64,000 nucleotides of DNA from NCBI RefSeq assembly GCF_017562075.2, contig NC_054085.1, positions 17,622,222-17,686,221 on the forward strand. Direction: 5' to 3'. The notes under the pieces were generated by a model, which was given only the letters and a program-made list of their open reading frames with translations, searched no databases and had not been told where the DNA came from. Positions 26,165 through 37,834 of this stretch are shown here, piece by piece. Position 1 is the first letter of the stretch, and every line of letters begins with the position of its first letter. The DNA comes from Anopheles merus. Its lineage: Eukaryota; Arthropoda; Insecta; Diptera; Culicidae. A program made the translations under genes and the position numbers.

Positions 26165-26688
26165 CAGTGTTGCGAACGGTGATAGTCGTCGACATAAAAT
26201 TTTACAAAATGATACTTTTTGAAGCATTGCATTCTAGATTCACGCATTAATTCGACAATCACGGAAAAAATATCACTTGACACGATGATATTTTTCTGCT
26301 ACAATCATTTGACTTTTTGATTTTGCCGTACCTCAAGTGAACTAAATCTTCGTCGAAAATGGGTCCTTTTTCGTGTTTTCGCGTGAATTTCTATACTCCT
26401 GTAAGATAACACTATTTTCCTGGTTGACTGAATGAAAATATCATGTGGTCTAATGGATAAGTATCGACAAATGCACGAATAAGCAGTTCTGGCGTCTCAT
26501 GAAAAATGTCAAATGACATTCATTCTACATTTTTTGCAATCATGTCATCGCATTGATTGTTATTGCACAAATGATTGTCGCTTTTGGAAAGTCGTGTCAT
26601 GGTAACCATGAATATCATGATCAAAAAATGATTTTGACACCTGCTTACTGCGAATATCATAAAAGAATGTCGACAATTAACAGCACTG
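26165..26688. mobile_element. hAT-like non-autonomous element, copy 1 (524 bp)
   Basis: Flanked by a perfect 8-bp duplication CTTAGGAT (26157-26164 and 26689-26696). It starts CAGTGTTG and ends CAGCACTG (inverted CAGTGCTG), with inner inverted matches around GTCGACAT. An 8-bp duplication with CAG...CTG ends is typical of hAT transposons. It has no transposase coding. The interior contains many short ATCATG/CATGAT-type inverted motifs, suggesting secondary structure. Confidence 0.8.
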
Positions 26689-26799
26689 CTTAGGATGGTA
26701 TGGGATCTGGATCAGTATCAGAACAGATATAAAATAAAGACCAGTTTCTGGAAAAGTGAACGTTTTGTAGCAGATCTAGGACTATAACGGGCTTACTAT

Positions 26800-27225
26800 C
26801 AGTTCCAGCACCGGTGTTGGTTTTAGATCGGTTTTTAAGTCGCTAGGGCTTCGGGAATAGTAGAGACAGTTTGAACACCAGGATCAATTGAACATTAGTA
26901 TGAGTTGAGTATGAGGAAGCAGTTCCAGGAGTTAGTGTGGGTTGTAAAACGATTGCTTTGTTAGTGTGGACATGGTATCAATTTCAGGTCTGAGTTAGGT
27001 TCATCCAAAAAATGGTTGCACTTTTGTATCCAGAACGCGAAATGGTTTCGGAATCGGTTCCAAGACCAGTGTGGATTGCGGACTACTACCAGGACAGACA
27101 TAGATAAGTCCTGGGACTATTCGACTATTCCCGGGACTAGATTGGTGTAAATTCTAAAGAAGTTCCAGGACCAAGATTTCCATTTCCAAGATTGGAAAGG
27201 GTTCACAATTGATTCCAGAATCGGA
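26800..27225. repeat. Decayed minisatellite-like array
   Basis: Recurring degenerate motif of the form GTTCCAGGACCAGTGTGGNTT, for example near 26802, 26926, 27057, 27162 and 27208, interspersed with GGATCTGGATCAG-like relatives from about 26703. The spacing is irregular (about 50-130 bp). No coding sense was found in any frame. Confidence 0.45.
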
Positions 27226-29279
27226 GTGATAGAACGAATGCCTCAAGGACAACATTACATACTAAGAAGAAGAAACATCCAAAACTGATTCATGAAACCG
27301 AAAGTATAGTTAATTAATCAAACAAAACAACGATATATCGGTCTCTGGATCTGATAAGCATCTCGCTGAACCAACTAAGCACATTCTTTCGATGCTTTTC
27401 TATGTGAATAAGAATTTAATGAGTTTAACGATAGAGTTTAAAGATAAAGATGTAGGAACATTCAAAACATTCATATTCTGCAATCACACATTCCACTATC
27501 AACACTGCTGTAGGTGCTTCAAGACAGAAAAAATACCTTCCATTGCACACCGTTACCAGCAGAAGGACGAAAGATGCAAACACCTTTTATATCCTGCTCC
27601 AAATCACTCTTTTCTCTGCATCAGTGTCCTACCCGCGTAGTACTCGCTCCGAGCTGCAAGGGCGTAACAAAGGATTTTTATCGCCAATGATGTTCCTCCC
27701 ACACCCGCAAAGTGTTTCATCCATTATGGCTTGTGCCTCCACATCCCCACACTTTCTGCCTTCTCTGCTCTCTTCCTATTTTTCTTCACTATCAGCTTGC
27801 ACGTGTTCCTGAGATAGCGGGAAATTATGCTACTCCAGTAACCCGCGGGGACACGCCGCGCCCCGTCTACTCCGGCGGGAGTAAATGGTGAAAAGATTTT
27901 TCTTTTCACTTTTCTCCCTTCTTTGCATATTCGTAGAAAATAGCCTCCCATTTGCCCACCGTTCTTAACGCTCTCGACCGGTTTTGTCTTTTCCACCTGC
28001 GCCGAAGAAACAGCAGCATCGTGTTTGCATCGGTGGTGTGTGTGTGTGTTTCAGTCAACTGGGCCGACGCTCGAGTCGTTCGCACCACCGCTGCGTTACT
28101 GGGGGAAGTTATTATCCGGGAGTAGATTGCACTTTAAAAAGGGTGTGCACTGCGTGCTGTGTTTTTTTGTGCGAGAGCGAACGCCACGAGAAAGTGCATC
28201 ATTATGCAGGAAGGGATGCGGCGAGGCCGCAGTTGTGTTTGTGCAAGAGATGCTACGACCGGGACTCACTTCGCGTCGAGACGGCTCGGTGCAGCATGTC
28301 CTGCTGCCTGCACCACGGCACAACGAACGGTGCTGGGCAGCAAAACGCGGATTCAAATGCGGATGGAGCACGGATGCAAACGGCTGCTCCCCGGGATGCT
28401 TTGACACTTTCAATAATTGTGATTCAAAAATCAATATCCCGTAAACGCTTCGAAAACGAGCGTGCACAACTTATCGGATGCGGGAAATCTTGGAACGATT
28501 TTTTTTCTTCACTCTTTCGCTCTTATACCATCTGATTTGATTGCAGCAGAGGGAGTTGAACGTTATATGTGTTACCGGGGCGCGGTGGTTCTTTCCCATT
28601 TCTGTGCATATATTGGTCTCATCTTTGGCCCATCGATAGTGTGTGGCGCATTACTGGGGCGGGGGTTGGGATGGAAACATTTCACCGCTGCCACCGGGGG
28701 CCATATAAAAGTGAATGGCTTGTTTTCTTTTTTATCAACGTAACCATTGCGAATGTACGTCATGCACACGGGCCCGCTGAAACGCGACCAATGGGAGAAC
28801 ATTATCTGAGATGTTGCTTCAGCATGTCTCACTGGTTCATGTGCGATTCCGTTATCGATGTGAGTGCATATTTCGAATGGCTCCAGATTTTTTGTTCTCG
28901 TTCATTTCTGGTTTTGTTTGCTTTTGCCTTCCCCCAGTTACACGCTTATGAGCTTGTGCGCCGTGTATTTCGGGTTTTTACGGTCCCATTTACACCCCAG
29001 CATCATCCGCGTGTCTGTCTCTGTTTGTCAGGCAACACGCTGGGTACGAGTTGAAATTGTTCCCAGCGCTCGCTCACTCGTCTGTCATAAATTTGATGAG
29101 CTGCATGGGAATGGATCCCGCAGCAACAACAGGATCGTTCGCCGCCATCGCAGTGCTCGGTTACGTTGCCATGCTGACCTGCTGATTCGCGGCAAACACC
29201 GCCCGGGCATGGACTGCTGATTTTGCGCTACCCCAGATCCATCATCAACCGCACGGGGACGTCAATCGATTGAACTTAC

Positions 29280-29337
29280 TCTCCCTGGTCATGGTGGTGT
29301 TGGTAGTAGTGACGGCGATGGTCATAACGTTCGGATT
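29280..29337 (-). CDS. Probable small Thr-rich linker exon of the Ig-superfamily gene
   Basis: The exon is 58 nt. It is preceded on the minus strand by a very strong polypyrimidine tract of about 70 nt and TTCGTCACAG, and followed by the consensus donor GAGA|GTAAGT. It encodes 19 codons plus one base, with a start in phase 0. The one-base overhang is exactly what exon 11287-11132 needs, and joining them makes a Ser codon. The peptide is NPNVMTIAV followed by TTTNTTMTRE, a hydrophilic Thr-rich stretch with a possible N-glycosylation site (NTT). That suits a spacer between a signal peptide and the first Ig domain. It is too short to be noticed by ORF length. The splice sites and phase are seen directly; membership of this gene is inferred, since about 18 kb of intron separates it from 11287. 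Confidence 0.55.
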
Positions 29338-30699
29338 CTGTGACGAAGGTAATGGCAGCAGAGCGTTGAGAAAGGATATTTGGTAGCAAAAGAAAAGAAA
29401 AAAAGGAAGCAAAAAAAAATGCTCCCCATTTCGTTATCCTTTCGTCCACCACTCCGATTGGCCATTTACAAACACGACGGTCGCCGTGACGTCTTCTTCT
29501 CGCAGCGGTCGACCGATCCTTCTTTATTTAAATTAGATTTTATTCGTCGTTGATTTTATCGTTATCCTTGCCCCGGTGCTGGCTCGCAACGGTTTCGGTT
29601 AAAGTAGGTGTTTCGATCTTTTTTTTCTGGCCGGTTGTTGTTGAGATAGGATGGACACACCGTAGCCTCACACCTCTCGCCCCCGTGGGTGTGTTGCCCT
29701 CGTCCAAGAAAGCATCCTTCCGCAAGTGATTCAAATAAAAAGTAGAAGATGATTGGAAGAAAACACGGAGGTGTGGTAAAAATGAAAACCAGAAGGTAAG
29801 TAAAGATGTAAAAAAAAAACTCCAAAAATGCTTGACGTGGGTAGCATAAAAATCAAATTATTGTCCATGGCCTCGATTTTGGGGTGTTTCGGTGTAAAAT
29901 GATATAATTTTTTTCCTTCGTTTCTTGGTAGCTTTTTCACTTCCTGGTAGAAACCTGAAAGTGATAGCTTTGCTGTTGTGTGTTTGTGTGTGTTGTGGCT
30001 GTGCAAATATGCAGGATCGTAAATTCATTTACCGGGAGGGTTTTTTTTAACCTGGTAAAATTGTATGTTTTGCTTTCTTTTTTGTTTTGCACACTGGTTT
30101 CACGATTTTTTCCAGAAATGGTGTCGATTTTGTTTTCCCCTTCGGTTGTAAAATGTATAATCGAGATATGAAAACTGTTCTATTATTGACGTCCAGAAGC
30201 TTGATTCTTTTCTGTTCTGGTTTGGATTTGTGTGTATTTTTGTGTGTAATCAATGTAACGAGCACACATAAATTGTACATTAAAATAATAGCAATCCTAA
30301 ATAAGAAATGTTTTCGGAATGAAAAATCATCGTTATTTACGTTGAGTGTTATTAAAACGTAACATTATGTTGTATGCAGGATTACCTCTGTGAGGCGTTT
30401 TTGTTTCGGAATAAGCGAGCTTATTTTGACCTGATTGCATGGTGTCGCGACAAGGCGTTAGAGCTGCTAAACCGCACGATGCGGGATCGATTCTTGTCTT
30501 GTAGATGTATATATTTGTCTTATCGTGTGACAAAAACAAAACAGATTCTAAAAACTTGTTTTCAAAATAACCGCTGATCATTAATTTCCAAAAGATTAAA
30601 ATGAATGGAACAAAGAGAAAATTAAAATATAGTTAATTTCATTCGGCTGAAATTTATAAGAAGAAACACGTAACTATTGATAGAGGTGTGTGTAACATT

Positions 30700-30904
30700 A
30701 AGCCGGTCTCATGGTACAGTCGTCAACTCGTACGACTTAACAACATGCCCGTCATGGGTTCAAGCCCCAAATAGACCGTGCCGCCATACGTAGGACTGAC
30801 TATCCTGCTATGGGGGGAAATCAATAAGTCACTGAAAGCCAACCCCACAAGTGGGTTGGCAGGCCTTGACCGGCATCGGTTGTTGAGCCAAACAAGAAGA
30901 AGAA
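30700..30904 (+). mobile_element. tRNA-derived SINE (SINE200-like), intact copy
   Basis: Perfect 12-bp target duplication GTGTGTAACATT (30688-30699 and 30905-30916). The 5' end holds pol III promoter elements: A-box-like TGGTACAGTCG (30712-30722) and B-box GGTTCAAGCCC (30757-30767). The body continues CATACGTAGGACTGACTATC, then AATAAGTCACTGAAAGCCAA, and ends in AAGAAGAAG. The SINE200 name is from memory of Anopheles repeats; the tRNA-like head and the duplication are seen directly. Confidence 0.88.
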
Positions 30905-31389
30905 GTGTGTAACATTCATGTGTCCCACTACTAAACGCGACTCTTCACATTTTCCTTTTTCGCCAGCCATGGTTTCTATTTTTCTTATACAAGTGTTTAT
31001 TTTTTTTCAATCTTTCCCTATTTTTCTTCCCCACACGAAACACGAAGGGATAACCGGGCTGTAAAGATCTATCATCATCATTCCGTGCATCAAGTGAGAA
31101 AAGCAGTGCTGACCACATCAGTTAAATCGGCGAGACACCACCGGCCATCGTTATCGTCACTGTCATTGCCAGTGGCCGGTGCCAGAACCCCGGCAAACGC
31201 AGAGTAAAATATGGCCGCTCCGGGTTTGCTTGTGCTGCTGCTGTTGGCTGTTACGGCTGCAACAGATGCCACCGATTACATGCAAGACTGTGTGTGTGTG
31301 TGTCTCCGTGTGTCTGTCCGTTTGGCTCACTGTGCAGAAAAAGTGTCCTCAGGACAGCCGTCGGACGTGTCGGATGCAGCCGGACTCAC

Positions 31390-31455
31390 CCGACCCATGC
31401 AGGCCTCAAACCCCAGCACACACACATACACAATGACGGGTCGTTTGTTGACCAT
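31390..31455 (-). CDS. Weak candidate first coding exon (signal peptide) of the Ig-superfamily gene
   Basis: An ATG at 31455-31453 (purine at -3, G at +4, in-frame stop just upstream) opens 22 codons that end in phase 0 at CGG|GTGAGT, a full consensus donor. The peptide has a basic start (MVNKR), a short hydrophobic core (VIVYVCVLGF) and a polar end (EACMGR), so it could be a signal peptide. Phase 0 matches the start of exon 29337-29280, 2,052 bp away. Against it, part of the hydrophobic core is encoded by a TG-rich microsatellite-like run, a short upstream ATG frame exists, and a plus-strand open frame overlaps the site. Treat it as a lead only. Confidence 0.25.
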
Positions 31456-31707
31456 ATCGCGTTAAGTGCAAACACCTACACCGATCCATTCATCTTGTCC
31501 CAAGGACGCAAAGTGTCTCCGATCTTTCCACCCGGATGCCTGGTCTCCGTCCCTCCGGCAGGGCAGCACAGGAGGACCTTTCCCATGGTTGACACATTGT
31601 CCGTTTGGCAAAACAAGCTGGCAAAATGAATGTTTGGGTGTCCGTTTGTGTTGGCTACCCGGCGTGTTATGTGCCCTACTATAGCCGGAATGTGGTGCAT
31701 GTGGGTA

Positions 31708-31729
31708 TGTGTGTGTGTGTGTGTGTGTG
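31708..31729. repeat. (GT)n microsatellite, about 22 bp
   Basis: Uninterrupted GT run about 250 bp upstream (in minus-strand sense) of the weak candidate first exon 31455-31390. Confidence 0.95.
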
Positions 31730-34263
31730 AATGAGGCTGACAAGGTTTCGCTCGGCTCGGAATGTGACAGCAGGAGACATACACACGTTTTCTTTATTTC
31801 GTACACGGGCCGACGGGTGGTGTTGTGTCGTCAGCATGCTCGCGTCAGAAGCGTGTGCGCCCGGCCCACAATGAACTGCTAAATAATGTACCAGAAGTTG
31901 TCATACAGGCCGAAAGTCTCTCGCGCTGCCCTCAGCTTCGGCCCCGAGGCTCATCAAAGTCGGCGAAATGAGTTCACGGTTGAAAAGAGTTTTTATGAAA
32001 CCCGGATGCTGTGTTGGGGCGTGTGATTTGTTTTTCCTTTTTTTGAAGGAGGGCGAAAGGGATCAGCGAGAGCACACGAGAACATCTTCATGCTGTTCGG
32101 GGCAAAATGTAACACTTTTTGAGCTTTGATGCGCGCTTACAAGCTGCTAGAGGTGACAGGCTAACCGGCTAGAATAGAAAAGAGGTCACCTTCGAATGCT
32201 GCCGAAACACCTGCGAGGAAGGATGTGTGAGGGCGCTGTTTTAATGGAATTTTTTGACGACCTCCAACCAGCAGTCACTGTTGCGGTGACGGTGTTGGCC
32301 TGCTCTGGGTGGCAATGTGTTTTTGGAGGTGGTTGGGGTGCCGTCGCTTTCGCTATTGGGTATTAATAAAGCATGGTAACGGTATGACAGCCCTCGTTAC
32401 CGTTCTCGTCGTTCTTGTCGGGTTGGAAGCACCATTCCCGGAGCTGCTGCTGCTGCATTATGGTTTGCAGTCAGCCGATTCTAGGGTGCGTATTCATGAT
32501 GTCCCTTCGTCACGAAGGGATTTTGCTACGCTCGCTTGCCATCCGCTGTGACAGGTAGTGAAAAGTTTTCAAACCTTCATGATTGACCGTCATTAAACGG
32601 GTCCGCTAAATATTGGTTTAATTTAGATAAAATATTGCACGGCGCCGCACGGTCCAACCGGCGGCGGTGGTGGTGTGGTGGTGATGTTACGTTGGTGGCC
32701 AGCCGACGGAGGAGTTAACCGCGCATTTTTAGCCATCGTTCAAACCGGAGGACCGGAAAAGGTCGCGTGTGTCGCCGGACCCCTATGCGTCCGCTCCAAA
32801 CTTCAAGTCGACTAGCCGGGTTGGGTTTTCCATCGGCTTTCCACACGGTGACAACAAATTGGATAGCCCTGGTCGATTCCCCCTTTCCGCCACCAGCGAG
32901 AGCTCCTCGTTACGGCAGCGATAACGACCCTAGCGACAAACGGTTTTGCGCCGTTGCGAGTTGGAGTAACGCCGGGCCCCACGATAACGATCTCGCGCGG
33001 CTCGCGTACCTTCGCTGACCCCACTGCTCGGCCCGAAAATGATGATGATGATGACGACGGGCCCCGGCAAAATACAATTTACGCCCAGCCGGAACGAAAA
33101 ACTGCTCCCACCCGTTCACCCCACCTCTGCCTACACCACCATCACAGAGAAAAGGCATACCTCTGCACCGGTGAGCGCACCTTTTCCGTGGGGTGAAAAT
33201 CGTGGTAAGGATACGCTCGGATGATAATCACCGTATTGTTTTGTTTTATATGAGGATCTCGATGAGGTGGAGGACGGTTGGTTTTTGTATTTTCTCCCCC
33301 CACACTATCTTTGCGCGCTTGGCTTTGTCACCAGTTCCGAAAAGGTGACAAAGAAATACCATGCCCTGAAAAAGCAACCATGCTGCCGTTGGAGCACGCG
33401 GATGGGTATCGCACCGCACGGGCGACGATGGTTTGTTTTTATTTCAATTAGAGATTAGGGCGCTTTTTTTGCGTTCCTTTGCTCGGTATCCGCTTTGGAG
33501 TTTTATTTCGTTTCGCGCCTCGTTCCAGTCGAGTATAATGGACTATTCAGTTGGGGGTTCTCTCTTTTGCTTGGTGTTGAATCGAAATGTTCGCCCCACA
33601 TGCATACGGAAGCGTACGAGAAAGAGAGTGGACAAAAAAGCCACGAAACTAAAATCAGCACCTAGGAAAAAAAAAGTGCGGACATGGGGAACCGGGAAGC
33701 CATTTAACACATCGTTTGCGTTTTTTGTTAGAGGATTTTTTGTATAGTTGTGTGGCGTATTTTTATTTTTTTTGTTATTATCACCTTTTTTGCATAAGCT
33801 TTTGTTGGCCTATTTCGGGAACACAATTTGTCCTTCTGTTGATTCGTGTTGTATATTGTACACATTTCAGTGAGTTTCAAAATGGTAGAAACATAAAGTG
33901 CGATACTATTGCTTTCCTTTTGTTCTGGATGGAAGGGGAGCGTAGTGTCGGAAAGCAGCGAGGCAGCATGTGAAAAACGAGCAATCAGATTTTGAACGAT
34001 TCATTTTTCAACGCACACCGCGTGTGCTACCGATTGGTTTTGGTGACAGCTGACAAATAATTTGTTGGAGAAAAAAAGGTACAATAAAACAGGCCTTAAA
34101 ATGTTGAAAATATTCAATCGAGGAAACATGATTTACTATTTTGGCTAATATAGGGGCAAGGTAAAAAAACATTGCACATTTGATGTTTGGAAATGTCAGA
34201 TTGTTTCTGACAAATGTTCTCCAATCGGATTGTACTTTTGTTTCCTCGTAAGACAAGTGCTTC

Positions 34264-34388
34264 TTCTTCTTCTTCTTCTTCTTGCGAGAGGGGATGTATC
34301 CTCCTATGTTGTTCAAACGCTTGTTTGAAACAGAATATTCAGAGGCTTACTCTCTCTTGTGAAGACTTCGACTATCTAGAGTCATATG
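34264..34388 (-). mobile_element. Short SINE-like element, copy 2
   Basis: A second copy of the element at 1889-2015, here with a clean (CTT)n head, i.e. an (AAG)n tail on the minus strand. It is flanked by a perfect 12-bp duplication GACAAGTGCTTC (34252-34263 and 34389-34400). Two independent insertions with different target duplications and the same body show that this is a mobile unit of about 125 bp. Confidence 0.8.
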
Positions 34389-34421
34389 GACAAGTGCTTC
34401 GTCATATTAGATTTGGACAAC

Positions 34422-34635
34422 TTCTTCTTCTTATTCTTCTTTGGCACAACAACCGCTGTCGGTCAAGGCCTGCCAGTACCCACTAATGAAGAGAGCTTGG
34501 CTTTCAGTGACTTATTGTTACCATAGCAGGATAGTCAGTCCTACGTATGGGGGCACGGTCTATTCGGGACTTGAACCCATGACGGGCATGTTGTTACGTC
34601 GTACGAGTTGACGACTGTATCACCAGACCGGCCGA
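34422..34635 (-). mobile_element. tRNA-derived SINE (SINE200-like), second intact copy
   Basis: Inverted copy of the family at 30700-30904, flanked by the 14-bp duplication TAGATTTGGACAAC (34408-34421 and 34636-34649). On the minus strand it begins with GGCCGGTCTGGTGATACAGT, has B-box GGGTTCAAGTCCC, and ends in an AAG-rich tail. It lies only 20 bp beyond the duplication of the short SINE-like element at 34264-34388, in the same orientation. Confidence 0.88.
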
Positions 34636-35086
34636 TAGATTTGGACAACACATGTACCTAATGTTTGCCTGATTTGACGTGAGTTATAGCAATATTGTTA
34701 TGTTTTGAAACATGAATGAGAATTTGATTACAATTTTTTTGATTTCAAGCATTAATCTCCAAATGCTCCAAAGCATCAATAATTTAGTCTAAAATCTAAC
34801 TTGGTGGCTGCCTAAATTGATATAGATTTGACATAAGCATCCCACAGATACACACATTTTTGGATGTGGAAAACGAAAAATAATTGAGTTTCAAATTCAA
34901 AATTCATGTCCTAAAATTGGGTTGAAATAACTTTGGTTTGACTTCAAACTAAATCCTTTTTGATTTAAAAAAAGGCTCACCCTTCCTTAGGCGTGCAGTC
35001 CTTTTGCAAATTTTATGTGTGTTTAGGGATGGACATCTGTCCATCGCTTTTTGGGGCAGAAATACATCAAGCTGTGCAACCCCTCT

Positions 35087-35105
35087 GGGGGGGGGGGGGG
35101 GGGGG
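35087..35105. repeat. (G)19 homopolymer
   Basis: Uninterrupted run of guanines following CCCCTCT. Confidence 0.95.
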
Positions 35106-37019
35106 ATCCAGACAGATCACCAGACGGATCATCAGCCACACCAAAGCCAGCGAAAAGTCTTCAGCAGGGAAACCGAAACCGAAGGTGATGTATCAAGATT
35201 TGCGGTAATCCATATCCATTCCACTGCCTAATTGAATCGGAAAGGTCGTATTCGTTTCGTGTTCGAATGTGACCAGCGTCCCGTACCGTGGCTGGTGGAG
35301 CCTCCAGCCGTCCTGGGGAATACTCGGCCGGTTTGCACATTCGAAGGCTTTTTGCCGTCTGCCGTCAGATTATCAGCGTAACCGTGGCTCGTTGCTCGTG
35401 TGTGGGTAGTGTGTGATTGTAATAAAATATCAATCCTCCAGGCCACTTTGTCTCTTCAATTAAGCCTTTTGATGGATGCAGCAAACGTGATTCTGTGGGT
35501 TGGCGAGCTTACGAGTGCTTTGTTTTTTTTCTTGCGACAGAAAATATGGTCGGGAAACATAATCAAGGGCGAATTTTCAGTGACACCAGTCGGCCCAAAT
35601 CTGTCATCTCCGCGAGCCATCGATACGATGAATGGTTGGAGCATTTCCATCACGGGATGTTTGGCTGGAGATTACGGTTTATTGCACAAGCAGACAGCAT
35701 CATGATCGCTTTCCTTTGTGCGTTCAAACATTCCGATGGACTTCAAATTGGAAATACAAATACGATAGCATAAAAGGTACAGTTGCCAATCGGGCTTGTT
35801 ATAGCTCGTTTAAAAAAAAAAGGGGTAGTTTCATCCTGAGTTTTGGAGAAATTTATTACCCCAACATCACCACCACCACCACCACCACAGCAAACAGGGA
35901 TGGAGCGAGAGCCCAAGCCACTTCATAAGCGATTAATTATTCATTATCAAACGAGCGCACGTGTGCGTATATGCCGTCATTGGGCAGATCCCCTGCAGGC
36001 AGATGTAATGCTGTTCCCCATTTCTCCTACTATTCCCCTCGCTGGGAATTCCACACAAACACACACACAAACACACACGTGCCCGTTAACATTGAGCAGA
36101 GCCTGTATCAACTCGATAGAGATGGATGGATGGGAAGTTTTGGAAAATTTCCTCCGGGTATCGCGCGGTTGCGCTGGATGCGGAGTTTTCCCCACCATCC
36201 GGAGCGGGGTATCGCACGGTGAAACAATTCGCTGAAATGAGCTTTTTATTGTCCGAGAAAATTGGAACATTATTACAGGGACCGGTCCCGGTGGGACCAT
36301 GCACCGCGTGCATGATTTCCCTCCCGTGTTGGCTAACCGTTCGGCACGGACCGTGTTTCCGCCGCCGTGTGGCGTTGTGTGGAGCAGCATGGCGATGCCG
36401 TGAAGCGTACCGCTGAAGCGCGCGCCACACGTGGGCAGCGGCGAATGCCACGGATACGAGTTCTGGCGGATGGCGAGCGAGCGTAGTGCACGGGGTTGAG
36501 CCGTAACGACGATGAACTGTCAAAAGCCATTCCGAACAGGGGATAGTTAACGTATGTGGTTGTGTTTTTGTGTGTGTGTTTGTGCCGTGAGGTTGATAAG
36601 TATGTTAGACGTTCCTGTAGCACTCGGTCTCGGACCACTAGCAACTAGAAGAGAGATAAAGAGAATTGTGGCAGGGGGAGGGAATACACAGGAGATAAAT
36701 TTTCGAAATGCGTTACGAATGATATTTGCGAAAGGTTAGCCCATAAAGCTACCGTCCGAGACGAAACGGTGCGGCGACCGGACCGGGGCGGTAAGTTTGT
36801 GTCTCTATGCGCTATTTCTACGTAAATGTCATCTTAAATATTTATGCTTGAATCATTTACATCGAGGTTGAAGAAGTGGTCTATGTGCTCGTTTTTGCTG
36901 AATCGCTCATAAAGGTAACAGTTACAGTGGAAAGATAATGATTATTATGGGAGCATTAAGTTGCCCCCATATGGTGCGTTTTGGCGCGCTCTAAACTGTT
37001 TTGGGAACTTTTTCCCCCC

Positions 37020-37172
37020 CCTAAATGTATGCAATGGAAGCGCTAATAGTCAGTGTTAAGGGGTGTGTCATGGCAGTAGAGAGACATTTTTTGCACTTAG
37101 CGCCTAAATGTATGCAATGGAATTACTTATATTCATTATTAAGGGGCATTTATTTATAGTGGAGACATCCTG
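37020..37172. repeat. Two-copy tandem duplication, period about 83 bp
   Basis: CCTAAATGTATGCAATGGAA at 37020 and again at 37103. Both copies continue with a GTTAAGGGG/ATTAAGGGG block and a TAGAGAGACATTT/AGTGGAGACATCC block. The copies have diverged, so the duplication is not recent. Confidence 0.6.
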
Positions 37173-37814
37173 GTTTGAATTTTTTTATTCGTTTACAAAA
37201 AGTGAAAAATGAAATTACTACAAAATTTTCATATTTTTAAAAGGCATAAACCTGAGACATCGATCAACTTCTTTTAATATTTAATTTACGAAATGCTCCC
37301 CATTCTCAGTAGAGTCGCTCTCGAGACACCTCCGATAATGATAGATTGCGATCCAGCAAGAAGCAACGATGGAATTCCATTCACATAAGCATTAGCCAAA
37401 GGACCTGTGCCCAACGCACTGGCTGGGGCAAATATTTTCACACCGGGCACCACCGCATAAAGTAATTACCACAGCAACTGGTAGATAAAAGCATGCATTG
37501 AAAAGACTGATAATATTACGCCCTATTCAGAACTCGGTTGACACACACACAAAGAAGTCCCACCGATGCCACCGATACTCATCAGCCTAAAAGCACCGTC
37601 TCAATTGGGCTCGAGAAGCGAGAAAAAGCCTCCCCCTAAGGGGTGATGGTAGCGTCGTCTTACGCCACGATGGAACGACACACCACAAAAGCTGCCTGGG
37701 TGACGTCGAGCTGGGTGGCTTTCCTGTCCCATTAAGCCGCCGCTTTGTCACTTGGCGCTCAAGAAGGATGATTTCCTTTGAAAAAATCCCTCACCACACC
37801 GATCTGTTGTGTTT

Positions 37815-37834
37815 GTGTGTGTGTGTGTGTGTGT
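37815..37834. repeat. (GT)10 microsatellite
   Basis: Uninterrupted GT run with flanking imperfect GTTT-GT units. Confidence 0.95.

Larger units (their letters stand above)
11288..29279 (-). other. Probable large intron of the Ig gene (about 18 kb)
   Basis: If exon 29337-29280 belongs to the gene, this whole interval is one intron. It contains the long GT tract at 18495-18569, a 23-nt C run at 18961-18983, a tRNA-like repeat near 17750, the hAT-like MITE at 26165-26688 and a decayed minisatellite at 26800-27225. Long introns near the 5' end of neuronal Ig genes often carry enhancers, but I cannot point to a specific one. No coding exon was supported. Confidence 0.5.
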
